Assembly (NCBI GenBank): GCA_004213565.1
Contig: SHBB01000001.1
Location: forward strand, 18,910-82,909
From: Sandaracinaceae bacterium
Lineage (GTDB): Bacteria; Myxococcota_A; Polyangia; Polyangiales; Sandaracinaceae
Length of the DNA stretch: 64,000 bases
Reading direction: 5' to 3'
The notes beneath the pieces were generated by a model. The model was not told the DNA's origin, did not search any database, and was given only the letters and a program-made list of their open reading frames with translations. Shown here piece by piece: positions 8,208-15,147 of this stretch (the stretch's first letter is position 1; each line of letters starts with the position of its first letter). A program made the position numbers and the translations under genes.

Positions 8208-9626
8208 TCATGCCTCGCGCGCCGTCGACGCGGGGGAGGCCTCGCGCTGGCCGCGGATTGAGTCGGCGAGCGCGCGCAGCCGGGGCCCCACGCGGGTGGG
8301 GGGCGCGTCGAAGTCGTGCAGACGGCGCAGGCCCTCGGGGAGCGAGGCCAGTCCCTCCGCGCAGCGGGCGCGGGCCGCCGCGAGCGAGCGCGACGCCTCG
8401 TCCGCGACCAGCGCGCCGTCGCGCATCATCGGCACGAGCAGCGGCGCGCCGGAGGCGTCGGCGTCGGCGCGCTCGATCACGTCGTGCGACAGGGTCTGGC
8501 CGTCCATGTGCCGGAAGACCTGCTTGGCGCCCGGCCAGGTGACCTTGCCCTCGGCCAGCTTCATCACCGGGGTGGTCACCCCGCCCACCTCGCGCGCGAC
8601 GAGCTTGTACACCCCGGAGAGCGAGGGCGCGTCCTTCGAGGTCACCAGCTCGGTGCCCACCCCGTAGCTGTCGATGGGAACGCCGGCGGCGCGCATGTCG
8701 GCGATCTTGTCCTCGTTGAGGTCGCCCGACGCGACGATCTTGGTCGCGGTCAGCCCGGCCTCGTCGAGGATCCCGCGGCAGCCGCGGGCCAGCGCCGCGA
8801 GGTCCCCCGAGTCGAGGCGCACCCCCTTCAGGTCTTCGCCCACCGCGGTCGCGCGGCGGCAGCCTCGCAGGGTGTCGTAGGTGTCGATCAGCAAGACGCA
8901 GTGCGCCGGGTACATCCCGTGGTAGGCGGCGAACGCGTCCTCTTCCCGGTCGAAGCTCATGATGAACGCGTGGGCCGCGGTGCCGCGCACGGGCACGCCG
9001 AGCTTCTGGCCCGCGAGCACGTTCGAGGTCCCGTCGAGCCCCGCGATCCAGCTCGCGCGGGTGGCGAGCATCGCGGCGCCGAAGCCGTGGGCGCGGCGCG
9101 GCCCGAAGTCGATCACCTGCGCGTCGCCCGCCGCGAGCCGAACCCGCGCCGCCTTGGAGGCGATCAGGGTCTGCGCGTTGATCGTCGCGAGCAGGTAGGT
9201 CTCGACCAGCTGCGCTTGCCAGAGCGGGGCCCGGATCCGGACGAGCGGCTCGTTCGGGAACGCGATGGTGCCCTCGGGCATCGCGTCGACGTCCCCGTTG
9301 AAGCGAAAGGCGCGCAGCTGCTCGAAGAAGCCCGCGTCCACGTTCGAGAACACCGGGAGCGCCCGCAGCCAGTCGATCTGCGCGCCCGTGAAGCGGAGGT
9401 CCCGGAGGTAGGCGAGCCCTTGCTCGAGCCCCGCTGCGACGAGGAAGCCGCGGAACGCGGGCAGCCGTCGCACGAAGAGCTCGAAGGTCGCGGTCACGTC
9501 CGGGTGGTGCGCCCGGTACGCGGCCATCATCGTCAGCTGGTAGAGGTCCGTCGCCAGCGCGAGGTCCGCGCTCTCGGGCAACAGGTGCTCCAGGGAGTGC
9601 TTCTCCAGGGATTGGGTGGGCTCCAT
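8208..9626 (-). CDS. pncB: Nicotinate phosphoribosyltransferase
   Basis: PncB converts nicotinate and PRPP to nicotinate mononucleotide in the Preiss-Handler NAD salvage pathway. The 472-residue protein starts with the conserved ALATDLYQLTMMAAYR, has RGFLVAAGLEQGLAYL, the phosphoacceptor-histidine region GTAAHAFIMSFD (His near residue 218) and the PRPP/phosphate site segment VGTELVTS. The ATG at 9626-9624 has GGAG 7 bases upstream. It is the first gene of an operon with nrtR and an acyltransferase. A sigma-70-type promoter and an overlapping palindrome lie directly upstream, inside the 3' end of the preceding lipoprotein gene. Confidence 0.
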   Translation of the reverse strand: MEPTQSLEKHSLEHLLPESADLALATDLYQLTMMAAYRAHHPDVTATFELFVRRLPAFRGFLVAAGLEQGLAYLRDLRFTGAQIDWLRALPVFSNVDAGFFEQLRAFRFNGDVDAMPEGTIAFPNEPLVRIRAPLWQAQLVETYLLATINAQTLIASKAARVRLAAGDAQVIDFGPRRAHGFGAAMLATRASWIAGLDGTSNVLAGQKLGVPVRGTAAHAFIMSFDREEDAFAAYHGMYPAHCVLLIDTYDTLRGCRRATAVGEDLKGVRLDSGDLAALARGCRGILDEAGLTATKIVASGDLNEDKIADMRAAGVPIDSYGVGTELVTSKDAPSLSGVYKLVAREVGGVTTPVMKLAEGKVTWPGAKQVFRHMDGQTLSHDVIERADADASGAPLLVPMMRDGALVADEASRSLAAARARCAEGLASLPEGLRRLHDFDAPPTRVGPRLRALADSIRGQREASPASTAREA

Positions 9627-9647
9627 TAGTGTCTCCGCGACACATAA
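9626..9647. promoter_or_regulatory. Candidate NrtR operator
   Basis: An imperfect inverted repeat with arms TTAGTGTC (9626-9633) and GACACATAA (9639-9647) around a 5-base centre. It covers the -10 box, the start site and the ribosome-binding site of pncB, an ideal place for repression. NrtR proteins bind palindromes of about 21 bp upstream of NAD genes; the assignment to NrtR is inferred from position and symmetry, not from a consensus search. Confidence 0.
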
Positions 9648-9672
9648 TGGGCCTTCACCGGCTCAGATGCAA
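9644..9672 (-). promoter_or_regulatory. Candidate promoter of pncB-nrtR
   Basis: Read on the minus strand, TTGCAT (9672-9667) and CATTAT (9649-9644) are separated by exactly 17 bases and resemble sigma-70 -35 and -10 boxes (3/6 and 4/6 matches). The start site would fall about 12-15 bases before the pncB ATG, leaving a short leader that contains the GGAG ribosome-binding site. Confidence 0.
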
Positions 9673-10391
9673 CCGCCCTCGGGCACACACCACTCGGCGG
9701 TGTCGATGCGCCGGCCCTGCGGAAGGACGACCAGCAGGAAGCGCCGCAGGTACACCAGCACGCCGTCGTCGCGCTTGATCGCGTAGCGCCATGGGTAGGC
9801 CCGGGCGCAGAGGCGGGGCACGTTGCGGCCGAACGCGAAGCGCGTCTCGTAGACGAGCTGGGTGCGGCCGAACACGCCGACGATCTGCGCCTCCTCGGCG
9901 CGCACCTCGAAGACGTTCTCGCGCGGGATCGCGCCGGACGCGAGGTTGGCCTCGAGCAAGCCGCCGGCGTCGACGTCGAGCAGGTCGTCCACGGGCAGCG
10001 CCTCGAACCCGCCGGTGTAGGTCTCGCCTTCGCCGCGCACGATGCGCTCGATGCCCAGCTGCACCGAGCCGCTCTCGGTCTCGGTCATGAAGATCAGGTC
10101 CCCCCGCTCGGGCGAGCCCGGCTCGAGCGGGGCGAAGCCGAAGTCGCGCTCGACCCGATCGGTCAGCCCGTCGCCGTCGGTGTCCACGAGCAGGGGATCG
10201 GTGCCCCACATCAGCTCGGTCCGGTCGCAGAGCCCGTCCCCGTCCGTGTCCGTGAAGTCGATGACCTCTCCGTCGACGACGGGACCGGCGTCACCCGGCG
10301 GAGGTGGGGGCGGGGTGTTGGAGCCGGGGCACCCGACGAGCGCGAGGCTCATCGCGATGGTGAGCGCTGAAAACCGGCGGTGCCCCTCCAC
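9663..10391 (-). CDS. Lipoprotein with TSP type-3 calcium repeats
   Basis: A 242-residue predicted lipoprotein. The signal peptide (MEGHRRFSALTIAMSLALVG, then Cys) ends in lipobox LVGC at residues 18-21. A Pro-rich linker follows, then two DxDGDGLxD calcium-binding repeats (DTDGDGLCDRTE and DTDGDGLTDRVE), then a beta-rich domain with late cysteines (LCARAYPW and EWCVPEGGC). The order signal, linker, TSP3 pair, RGD-(L/F)-(I/V)-F segment matches the start of the vWFA lipoprotein at 1745-3376; here a different C-terminal domain replaces the vWFA domain. Probably anchored in the outer membrane; function unknown. Its upstream region, 10392-10698, is the hairpin-rich stretch. Confidence 0.
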   Translation of the reverse strand: MEGHRRFSALTIAMSLALVGCPGSNTPPPPPPGDAGPVVDGEVIDFTDTDGDGLCDRTELMWGTDPLLVDTDGDGLTDRVERDFGFAPLEPGSPERGDLIFMTETESGSVQLGIERIVRGEGETYTGGFEALPVDDLLDVDAGGLLEANLASGAIPRENVFEVRAEEAQIVGVFGRTQLVYETRFAFGRNVPRLCARAYPWRYAIKRDDGVLVYLRRFLLVVLPQGRRIDTAEWCVPEGGCI

Positions 10392-10460
10392 GACCGCAGT
10401 CTAGCTCCATTCCTCGTGCCGCCAACGCTGGTTCCTGGTACCGGCGGCCCGAAGTGCGTT

Positions 10461-10680
10461 CCGGGTTTCGGCGAAGCCGAAGCCCGGGACGTCGAAGGGT
10501 CGACGGGACTGGATTGGGAGGGGGGGCCCCACGCGATTCACTCGCGTGGGGGGAGGGGCTGGGACAGCCCCTCCAAGGAAGAGCGGCCAGGACTCGTGTG
10601 CCCGAAAGACGGAACGGTTTTCGGGCCGCGAGTCCGAGCGGCAGGGCGAGTGTGCAGGCTCACGGGCAGCGGGTTGCCCG
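10461..10680. repeat. Array of five consecutive hairpins
   Basis: The gene-free stretch 10392-10698 holds five stem-loops in a row. (1) 10461-10472 with 10476-10487: 12 bp, loop GAA. (2) 10527-10536 with 10542-10551: 10 bp perfect, loop TTCAC. (3) 10552-10561 with 10565-10574: 10 bp perfect, loop GGA. (4) 10590-10596 with 10629-10635 (7 bp), enclosing 10600-10607 with 10619-10626 (8 bp). (5) 10663-10668 with 10675-10680: 6 bp. The heptamer GAGCGGC occurs on both sides of hairpin 4 (10581 and 10636). It lies between two divergent gene starts. It could be a palindromic repeat insertion or a structured RNA; no T-run marks a terminator. Confidence 0.
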
Positions 10681-10698
10681 CGAGGCTAGACCCCCTCC

Positions 10699-11550
10699 AT
10701 GGCATTGAACCCGGACGCCGCAGGGAAGAAGACCGAGCCGGTCGAGCATCCCTACGACTGGCAGGACGCGGCCCTCTACGCGCTCGGCATCGGCGCGAGC
10801 GCCGATCAGCTGGACTTCCTCTACGAGAAGCGAGGCCCGAAGGTCTTCCCGACCTTCGCCGTCGTGCCGGCCTTCGAGGTCAACCGCAAGCTCTTCGACG
10901 TCGTGGGCGGCGACCTCAGCGGCGTCGTGCACGGCGCCCAGAAGATCACGCTCCACGCACCCTTCCCGCCCAAGACGAAGCTCGTCACGGTCGGGGAGGT
11001 GGTCGGCGTCTACGACCTCAAGCGCATGGCGCAGTCCGTGGTCCGCACCGAGACGCGCGACGGCGACGGAACCCTGCTCGCCGAGACCGAGTGGACGATC
11101 ATGTACCTCAAGGACGGCGGCTACGGCGGCGAGGCCCCGCCCCGCTCGCCCAAGATCCGTCCCCCCGAGCGCGAGGCCGACTGGCGCGTCGAGGGCGCGA
11201 CCTCGGCCGAGCAGGCCATCCTGTATCGGCTCGGCGGCCACGACTACAACCCGCTCCACATCGACCCCGAGGCGGCGATGAAGGCGGAGAAGGTCACGCA
11301 GGGCCGCCCCATCCTCCATGGGCTCTGCACCTACGGCTACATCGGCCGCGCCATCCTCGAGCAGGAGTGCGGCGGCGACCCGTCCAAGCTGAAGACCTTC
11401 TACGGGCGCTTCAGCAAGCCCATCTGGCCGGGCGAGACCATCGTCACCGAGGGCTGGCGCGAGGACGGCCGCGTGGTCGTGCGCGCTTCGACCCTGGAGC
11501 GGCCCGACGAGCACATCTTCACCAACGCATACGCCGAAATTTCTGGCTGA
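10699..11550 (+). CDS. MaoC-type enoyl-CoA hydratase (double hot-dog)
   Basis: A 283-residue protein of the (R)-specific enoyl-CoA hydratase / MaoC family. The N-terminal half (residues 10-140) is a hot-dog domain without active-site residues, and the C-terminal half (170-283) carries the hydratase-2 motif GHDYNPLHIDP with the catalytic Asp and His, followed by QGRPILHGLCTYG. This two-domain layout is that of eukaryote-like hydratase 2 / MFE-2 enzymes. It hydrates 2-trans-enoyl-CoA to (R)-3-hydroxyacyl-CoA. It is the first gene of a probable operon, 12 bp before a thiolase, which suggests fatty-acid or ketone-type breakdown. No good Shine-Dalgarno sequence precedes the ATG. Confidence 0.
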   Translation: MALNPDAAGKKTEPVEHPYDWQDAALYALGIGASADQLDFLYEKRGPKVFPTFAVVPAFEVNRKLFDVVGGDLSGVVHGAQKITLHAPFPPKTKLVTVGEVVGVYDLKRMAQSVVRTETRDGDGTLLAETEWTIMYLKDGGYGGEAPPRSPKIRPPEREADWRVEGATSAEQAILYRLGGHDYNPLHIDPEAAMKAEKVTQGRPILHGLCTYGYIGRAILEQECGGDPSKLKTFYGRFSKPIWPGETIVTEGWREDGRVVVRASTLERPDEHIFTNAYAEISG

Positions 11551-11562
11551 TCGGAGACCCCC

Positions 11563-12756
11563 ATGAAGAAGCTGAACGAAGAGATCTGGATCGTCGCCGC
11601 CAAGCGCACCGCCTTCGGTGCGATGAACGGCGCCCTCGAAGGCGTCAGCGCCATCGACCTCGGCGTGCACGCCGCCAAGGCCGCGCTCGCGCAGAGCGGC
11701 CTCGAGCCGAACGAGATCGACCACGTGGTCTTCGGCAACGTGCAGCAGACGAGCCCCGACGCGATCTACATGGCGCGGCACGTCGGCCTGAAGAGCGGCC
11801 TGCCCATCGAGACGCCCGCGCTGACCGTGAACCGCCTCTGCGGCTCGGGCTTCCAGTCGGTCGTCAACGCAGCGCAGGACATCTTGCTCGGTGACGCGAA
11901 GGCGGTCCTCTGCGGCGGCACGGAGAACATGTCGCAGGCGCCGCACAGCATGTGGGGCCTCCGCAAGGGAGCGCGCTTCGGCAAGCCGCCCGAGATGGTC
12001 GACACCCTCTGGGCCTCGCTCACCGACAGCTACTGCAACACGCCCATGGCGGTCACGGCGGAGAACCTCTCCGAGAAGTACGGGATCAGCCGCGAGGACT
12101 GCGACACCTTCGCCCTGAAGAGCCAGCAGCGCTGGGCCGCGGCCCAGGAGAACGGCGCGTTCGCGGACGAGATGGTCCCGATCGAGCTGAAGACCCGCAA
12201 GGGCCCCGTCACCGTCGACAAGGACGAGCACCCGCGTCCGCAGACGACGATGGAGATCCTCGCCAAGCTCCCGCCCGTCTTCAAGAAGGACGGCGTGGTC
12301 ACGGCCGGCAACGCCTCGGGCATCTGCGACGGCGCCGCGGCGCTCGTCGTGTGCAGCGGCAGCTGGGCCAAGGAGCGCGGGCTGAAGCCGCTCGCCAAGC
12401 TCCTGCAGTGGGGCATCGCCGGCGTGGAGCCGACCCTCATGGGCATCGGCCCTGCGCCCGCCATCCGCTCCGCGCTCGAGCGCGCGGGCCTCGAGCAGAG
12501 CCAGATCGACTGGTTCGACATCAACGAGGCGTTCGCCGCGCAGTGGCTCGCCGTCCAGAAGGAGCTCGACCTGCCCGAGGAGAAGAGCAACCCGAATGGC
12601 GGCGCGGTCGCCCTCGGTCACCCGCTCGGCGCGACGGGCGCGCGCATCACCACCAACCTCGTCTACCAGCTCCAGCGCACCGACAAGCAGCTGGCCGTCG
12701 GCTCGGCCTGCATCGGCGGCGGTCAGGGCATCGCGCTCGTGCTCGAGCGCGCCTGA
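11563..12756 (+). CDS. Thiolase (acetyl-CoA acetyltransferase family)
   Basis: A 397-residue thiolase, full family length. The nucleophilic cysteine is C93 in NRLCGSGFQS; the base histidine is H353 in GGAVALGHPLGATGAR; the second cysteine is C383 in GSACIGGGQG. It starts MKKLNEEIWIVAAKRTAFGA with GGAG before the ATG at 11563. Thiolases either split 3-ketoacyl-CoA in beta-oxidation or condense acetyl-CoA; the direction cannot be read from sequence. The neighbouring MaoC hydratase argues for fatty-acid breakdown. A possible GC-rich terminator (GGGTCTCGCGC with GCGCGGGGCCC, then CTTTCGCCTTTT) follows near 12814-12854. Confidence 0.
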   Translation: MKKLNEEIWIVAAKRTAFGAMNGALEGVSAIDLGVHAAKAALAQSGLEPNEIDHVVFGNVQQTSPDAIYMARHVGLKSGLPIETPALTVNRLCGSGFQSVVNAAQDILLGDAKAVLCGGTENMSQAPHSMWGLRKGARFGKPPEMVDTLWASLTDSYCNTPMAVTAENLSEKYGISREDCDTFALKSQQRWAAAQENGAFADEMVPIELKTRKGPVTVDKDEHPRPQTTMEILAKLPPVFKKDGVVTAGNASGICDGAAALVVCSGSWAKERGLKPLAKLLQWGIAGVEPTLMGIGPAPAIRSALERAGLEQSQIDWFDINEAFAAQWLAVQKELDLPEEKSNPNGGAVALGHPLGATGARITTNLVYQLQRTDKQLAVGSACIGGGQGIALVLERA

Positions 12757-12876
12757 GCGGCGCGCGTGACGCCTCGCACTTTCGCCCACCCCGATCTGGT
12801 GTGAAACTGAGAGGGTCTCGCGCAGCGGCGCGGGGCCCTTTCGCCTTTTCAGGGCCTGCAAGCTGAAGGACAGCCG

Positions 12877-14142
12877 ATGACCGACACCACGCGCGCGGGC
12901 GAGATCGACGACAGCGACGTCTCGCAGCTCATCTACGACTGGAACTCCAAGCGCTACCGCGGACCGGTCATCGCCAACCGCGCCTTCGAGCTGCACGACG
13001 AGACCCTCCGCGACGGCATCCAGAACCCGTCGGTGGTGGACCCGGAGATCGAGGACAAGCTCGAGATCCTCCACATGCTCGAGGAGATCGGCGTCGACAC
13101 CATCGACGTCGGCCTGCCCGGGGCCGGACAGCGCGCGTTCAACGACGTGCTGCGCCTCTGCCGCGAGATCGCCGACCAGAAGATGAACATCCGGCCCACC
13201 TGCGCCGGGCGCACGCTCGTGCAGGACATCGCGCCGATGGTCGAGGTCAGCCAGCGCGCGGGCCTGCCGATCGAGGTGATGACCTTCATCGGCTCCTCAC
13301 CCATCCGCGGGCTGGCCGAGGACTGGTCGGTGGAGCTCATCCGCCGCCGCTCGGTCGAGGCCATCGCGTTCGGCGTCAAGGAGGGCCTGCCCGTCAACTA
13401 CGTCACCGAGGACACCACCCGCTCTCGCCCCGACGTGCTCTGGGAGCTCTTCCGCGCCGCCATCGACCACGGCGCCTCGCGCCTGACCCTCTGCGACACC
13501 GTCGGCCACGTCACGCCGGACGGGGTGCGCAACCTGGTCCAGTTCACGCGGCACCTCATCGACGCCTCGGGCGCGGAGGTGGGCGTCGACTGGCACGGGC
13601 ACAACGACCGCGGCCTCGGGGTGGTCAACGCGATCTGGGCCCTCGAGTTCGGCGCCGACCGCACCCACGGCACCATCCTCGGCATCGGCGAGCGGGTGGG
13701 GAACGCGTCGCTCGACCAGATCCTGGTCAACCTCAAGCTCCTGGGGGTGCTCGGGGACCGGGACCTCACCAAGCTGAACGCGCTCTGCGAGAAGGTCGCG
13801 ACGTCGACCGAGTTCCCCATCCCGATCAACTACCCGGTCTTCGGCGAGGACGCGTTCCGCACCGGCACGGGCGTGCACGCGGCGGCCATCATCAAGGCGA
13901 TGGAGAAGGGCGACGCCTTCCTCGCCGACCACGTCTACTCGGGCGTGCCCGCCGGTGACTTCGGGCGGGAGCAGGAGATCGGGATCGGCCCGATGAGCGG
14001 GATCAGCAATGTCCGCTTCTGGTGTCGCAAGCGCGACGTCGAGCCGACCGAAGCCATCACCCAGGCGATCCTGGCCAAGGCCAAGGAGAGCAAGCGGCTG
14101 ATGACGGACGAAGAGATCCACGCGGTCATCGCGAGCTGCTGA
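12877..14142 (+). CDS. DRE-TIM metallolyase (2-isopropylmalate synthase-like)
   Basis: A 421-residue TIM-barrel enzyme of the isopropylmalate / homocitrate / citramalate synthase and HMG-CoA lyase superfamily. The metal and catalytic motif FELHDETLRDGIQNPSVV lies at about residues 37-54, and the metal-binding HxH pair is in VDWHGHNDRGLGVVNA. It lacks the C-terminal LeuA regulatory domain, so it should not be leucine-regulated. The family joins or splits an acyl-CoA and a 2-oxo acid. Being 120 bp after a thiolase suggests it may act on an acyl-CoA in the same pathway; the exact substrate is unknown. AAGGA lies 7 bases before the ATG. Its 3' end overlaps the convergent VOC gene by 17 bp. Confidence 0.
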   Translation: MTDTTRAGEIDDSDVSQLIYDWNSKRYRGPVIANRAFELHDETLRDGIQNPSVVDPEIEDKLEILHMLEEIGVDTIDVGLPGAGQRAFNDVLRLCREIADQKMNIRPTCAGRTLVQDIAPMVEVSQRAGLPIEVMTFIGSSPIRGLAEDWSVELIRRRSVEAIAFGVKEGLPVNYVTEDTTRSRPDVLWELFRAAIDHGASRLTLCDTVGHVTPDGVRNLVQFTRHLIDASGAEVGVDWHGHNDRGLGVVNAIWALEFGADRTHGTILGIGERVGNASLDQILVNLKLLGVLGDRDLTKLNALCEKVATSTEFPIPINYPVFGEDAFRTGTGVHAAAIIKAMEKGDAFLADHVYSGVPAGDFGREQEIGIGPMSGISNVRFWCRKRDVEPTEAITQAILAKAKESKRLMTDEEIHAVIASC

Positions 14143-14554
14143 TCCCCATCGCCGAGTCTGGATAGTGGCTCAGCGCCACGAGGGTCCCCTCCGGATCACG
14201 GGCATACAGCGTGAACTCGGATTCACGCTCGACCGGGTGTCCAGCCGCCTCGAGCCGGCCTCGCCAGTGTTCCCGGTCTCGAGACGCGATCTGGAGCGCC
14301 AGGCAGTGCAACCCGGGTGCGCTGTCGTGACGTGGCGCCCCACCCGGCACTTCCTCCACGGCCAGGAACGCACGCTCTCCGTGGAGGGCCCCCATCGCGA
14401 GCCACACCGAGCGCAGGGTGCCGTCGTCCCGGAGCCAGCGGCGGAGCTCCTCCAGCCCCAGGACATCACGGTAGAAGGCGAGGGCGGCCGGGACGTCGCG
14501 GACGCAGACGGCCACGTGGTGGACCGGACCGGGTCGCTTGGGTGGCGCAGGCAT
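14126..14554 (-). CDS. VOC (glyoxalase/bleomycin-resistance fold) protein
   Basis: A 142-residue single-module vicinal oxygen chelate protein. It begins with PVHHVAVCVRDVPAALAFYR, typical of glyoxalase-like domains, and ends in the second beta-alpha-beta-beta-beta half with FTLYARDPEGTLVALSHYP. Candidate metal ligands are the His in the first strand and the Glu/His in the later strands, as in glyoxalase I, methylmalonyl-CoA epimerase or dioxygenases. The precise activity cannot be told. It is convergent with the lyase gene and overlaps it by 17 bp; its 5' side faces the small RNA locus. GGAG lies upstream of the ATG at 14554. Confidence 0.
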   Translation of the reverse strand: MPAPPKRPGPVHHVAVCVRDVPAALAFYRDVLGLEELRRWLRDDGTLRSVWLAMGALHGERAFLAVEEVPGGAPRHDSAPGLHCLALQIASRDREHWRGRLEAAGHPVERESEFTLYARDPEGTLVALSHYPDSAMGISSSR

Positions 14555-14664
14555 GGGCGGGTCTCCTTTCGGATCTGCAAGCCCGCGCTTTCACGGTTGA
14601 GGGGAGAGCGGGGCGCAGCGCCTGGGATCCTCCCACGAAGGCGCGCCGGGTGGCAGCCACGCGC

Positions 14665-14682
14665 TTGGCACGACGCTCGCTA
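14665..14682 (+). promoter_or_regulatory. Sigma-54 promoter of small RNA A
   Basis: TTGGCACG (14665-14672), four bases, then TCGCTA (14677-14682). The invariant GG (14667-14668) and GC (14679-14680) have the exact -24/-12 spacing. The only departure from the usual TTGC is one base. Transcription would start near 14692. A sigma-54 promoter needs an enhancer-bound AAA+ activator; a binding site would lie upstream, within 14555-14660, where I see no obvious palindrome. Confidence 0.
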
Positions 14683-14691
14683 CGGTGGTGG

Positions 14692-14802
14692 GCAGACATG
14701 ACACCAAGGCGGGCGATTGCCCCCCCGACCGCCCGCCCGAGTCATGTCGATCTTCCACGACCCCGGCGCAACTCCCCCCCACGCGCCGGGGTCGTGATCT
14801 TT
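14692..14802 (+). ncRNA. Small RNA A, Pxr-like, C-tract loops
   Basis: A predicted transcript of about 111 bases made of two strong hairpins. Hairpin 1: outer stem GACATGAC/GTCATGTC (14695-14702, 14741-14748), inner 8-bp stem GGCGGGCG/CGCCCGCC, and a 14-base loop with seven C residues (14720-14726). Hairpin 2: a perfect 13-bp stem (14757-14769 with 14783-14795), a 13-base loop with seven C residues (14774-14780), then ATCTTT, acting as terminator. A sigma-54 promoter sits at the right distance upstream, and a paralogue follows 245 bases later with the same design. Single-stranded C7 loops could pair with Shine-Dalgarno G-runs of target mRNAs. The layout recalls Pxr, the sigma-54-driven developmental sRNA of Myxococcus. 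No open reading frame fits. Confidence 0.
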
Positions 14803-14823
14803 GATCTCCGCGCACGCGCGGCT

Positions 14824-14893
14824 CCCATTCTGAAACGCGCGGGTTTCAAGAATGGGGAAGATGACGGGCGTCATGTGCCTGTTCCCGCGGGAA
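14824..14893. repeat. Hairpins between the two small RNA genes
   Basis: The spacer between the two sRNA units is itself palindromic: a 13-bp stem with one bulge (14824-14836 with 14843-14856, loop GCGCGG), then ATGACG/CGTCAT (14860-14873), then the perfect 12-base palindrome TTCCCGCGGGAA (14882-14893). None has a T-run or a C-tract loop. They may be remnants of a further unit, an activator-binding site for the sigma-54 promoter at 14910, or insulating structure. Confidence 0.
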
Positions 14894-14909
14894 TCCCCGG
14901 GGCCGCTGG

Positions 14910-14927
14910 TTGGCACGCCCATCGCTA
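14910..14927 (+). promoter_or_regulatory. Sigma-54 promoter of small RNA B
   Basis: TTGGCACG (14910-14917), four bases, then TCGCTA (14922-14927); GG at 14912-14913 and GC at 14924-14925, exact -24/-12 spacing. It is nearly identical to the promoter at 14665, including the unusual C in TCGC. Expected start of transcription is near 14937. The 12-base palindrome at 14882-14893 lies about 50 bases upstream of that start. Confidence 0.
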
Positions 14928-14936
14928 AGTCAGAGG

Positions 14937-15052
14937 GTGACATGGCGATGAGGCCGGCGGCGTAGCCCCCCCTTTGCCGCTCGCCCGTCATGTCAATCTC
15001 TGGCGGCCTCGGTGCAATCCCCCCCCAACGCACCGAGGCCGCCTTCTTTTTT
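14937..15052 (+). ncRNA. Small RNA B, Pxr-like, C-tract loops
   Basis: A predicted transcript of about 116 bases. Hairpin 1: base stem TGACATG/CATGTCA (14938-14944, 14989-14995), inner stem GCGGC/GCCGC (14957-14961, 14976-14980), loop with seven C residues (14966-14972). Hairpin 2: a perfect 14-bp stem (15002-15015 with 15030-15043), a 14-base loop with eight C residues (15019-15026), and the tail TTCTTTTTTG, a textbook intrinsic terminator. Compared with unit A, the promoter, the (G)TCATGTC-ATCT link and the C-tract loops are conserved, while the hairpin 2 stem has a wholly different sequence that still pairs perfectly. That is strong evidence for selection on structure. It ends 95 bases before the efflux gene. 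Confidence 0.
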
Positions 15053-15147
15053 GTCCGGCGCGCGTGCCGCTGCATCGATCCGAGGACCGGCTTCGTTCGT
15101 TTGACGGAGCGCGGGGAGAGGTCGAGACTCGGAGCCCGCGAGGTGCC

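Noticed and set aside
10461..10680. CRISPR array
   Set aside because: The hairpins differ from one another in sequence and spacing, and no equal repeat-spacer pattern or cas gene is present.
10380..11894. A 504-codon plus-strand frame beginning in the hairpin array
   Set aside because: Out of frame with the MaoC gene and low-complexity; it crosses five hairpins and has no recognisable domain.
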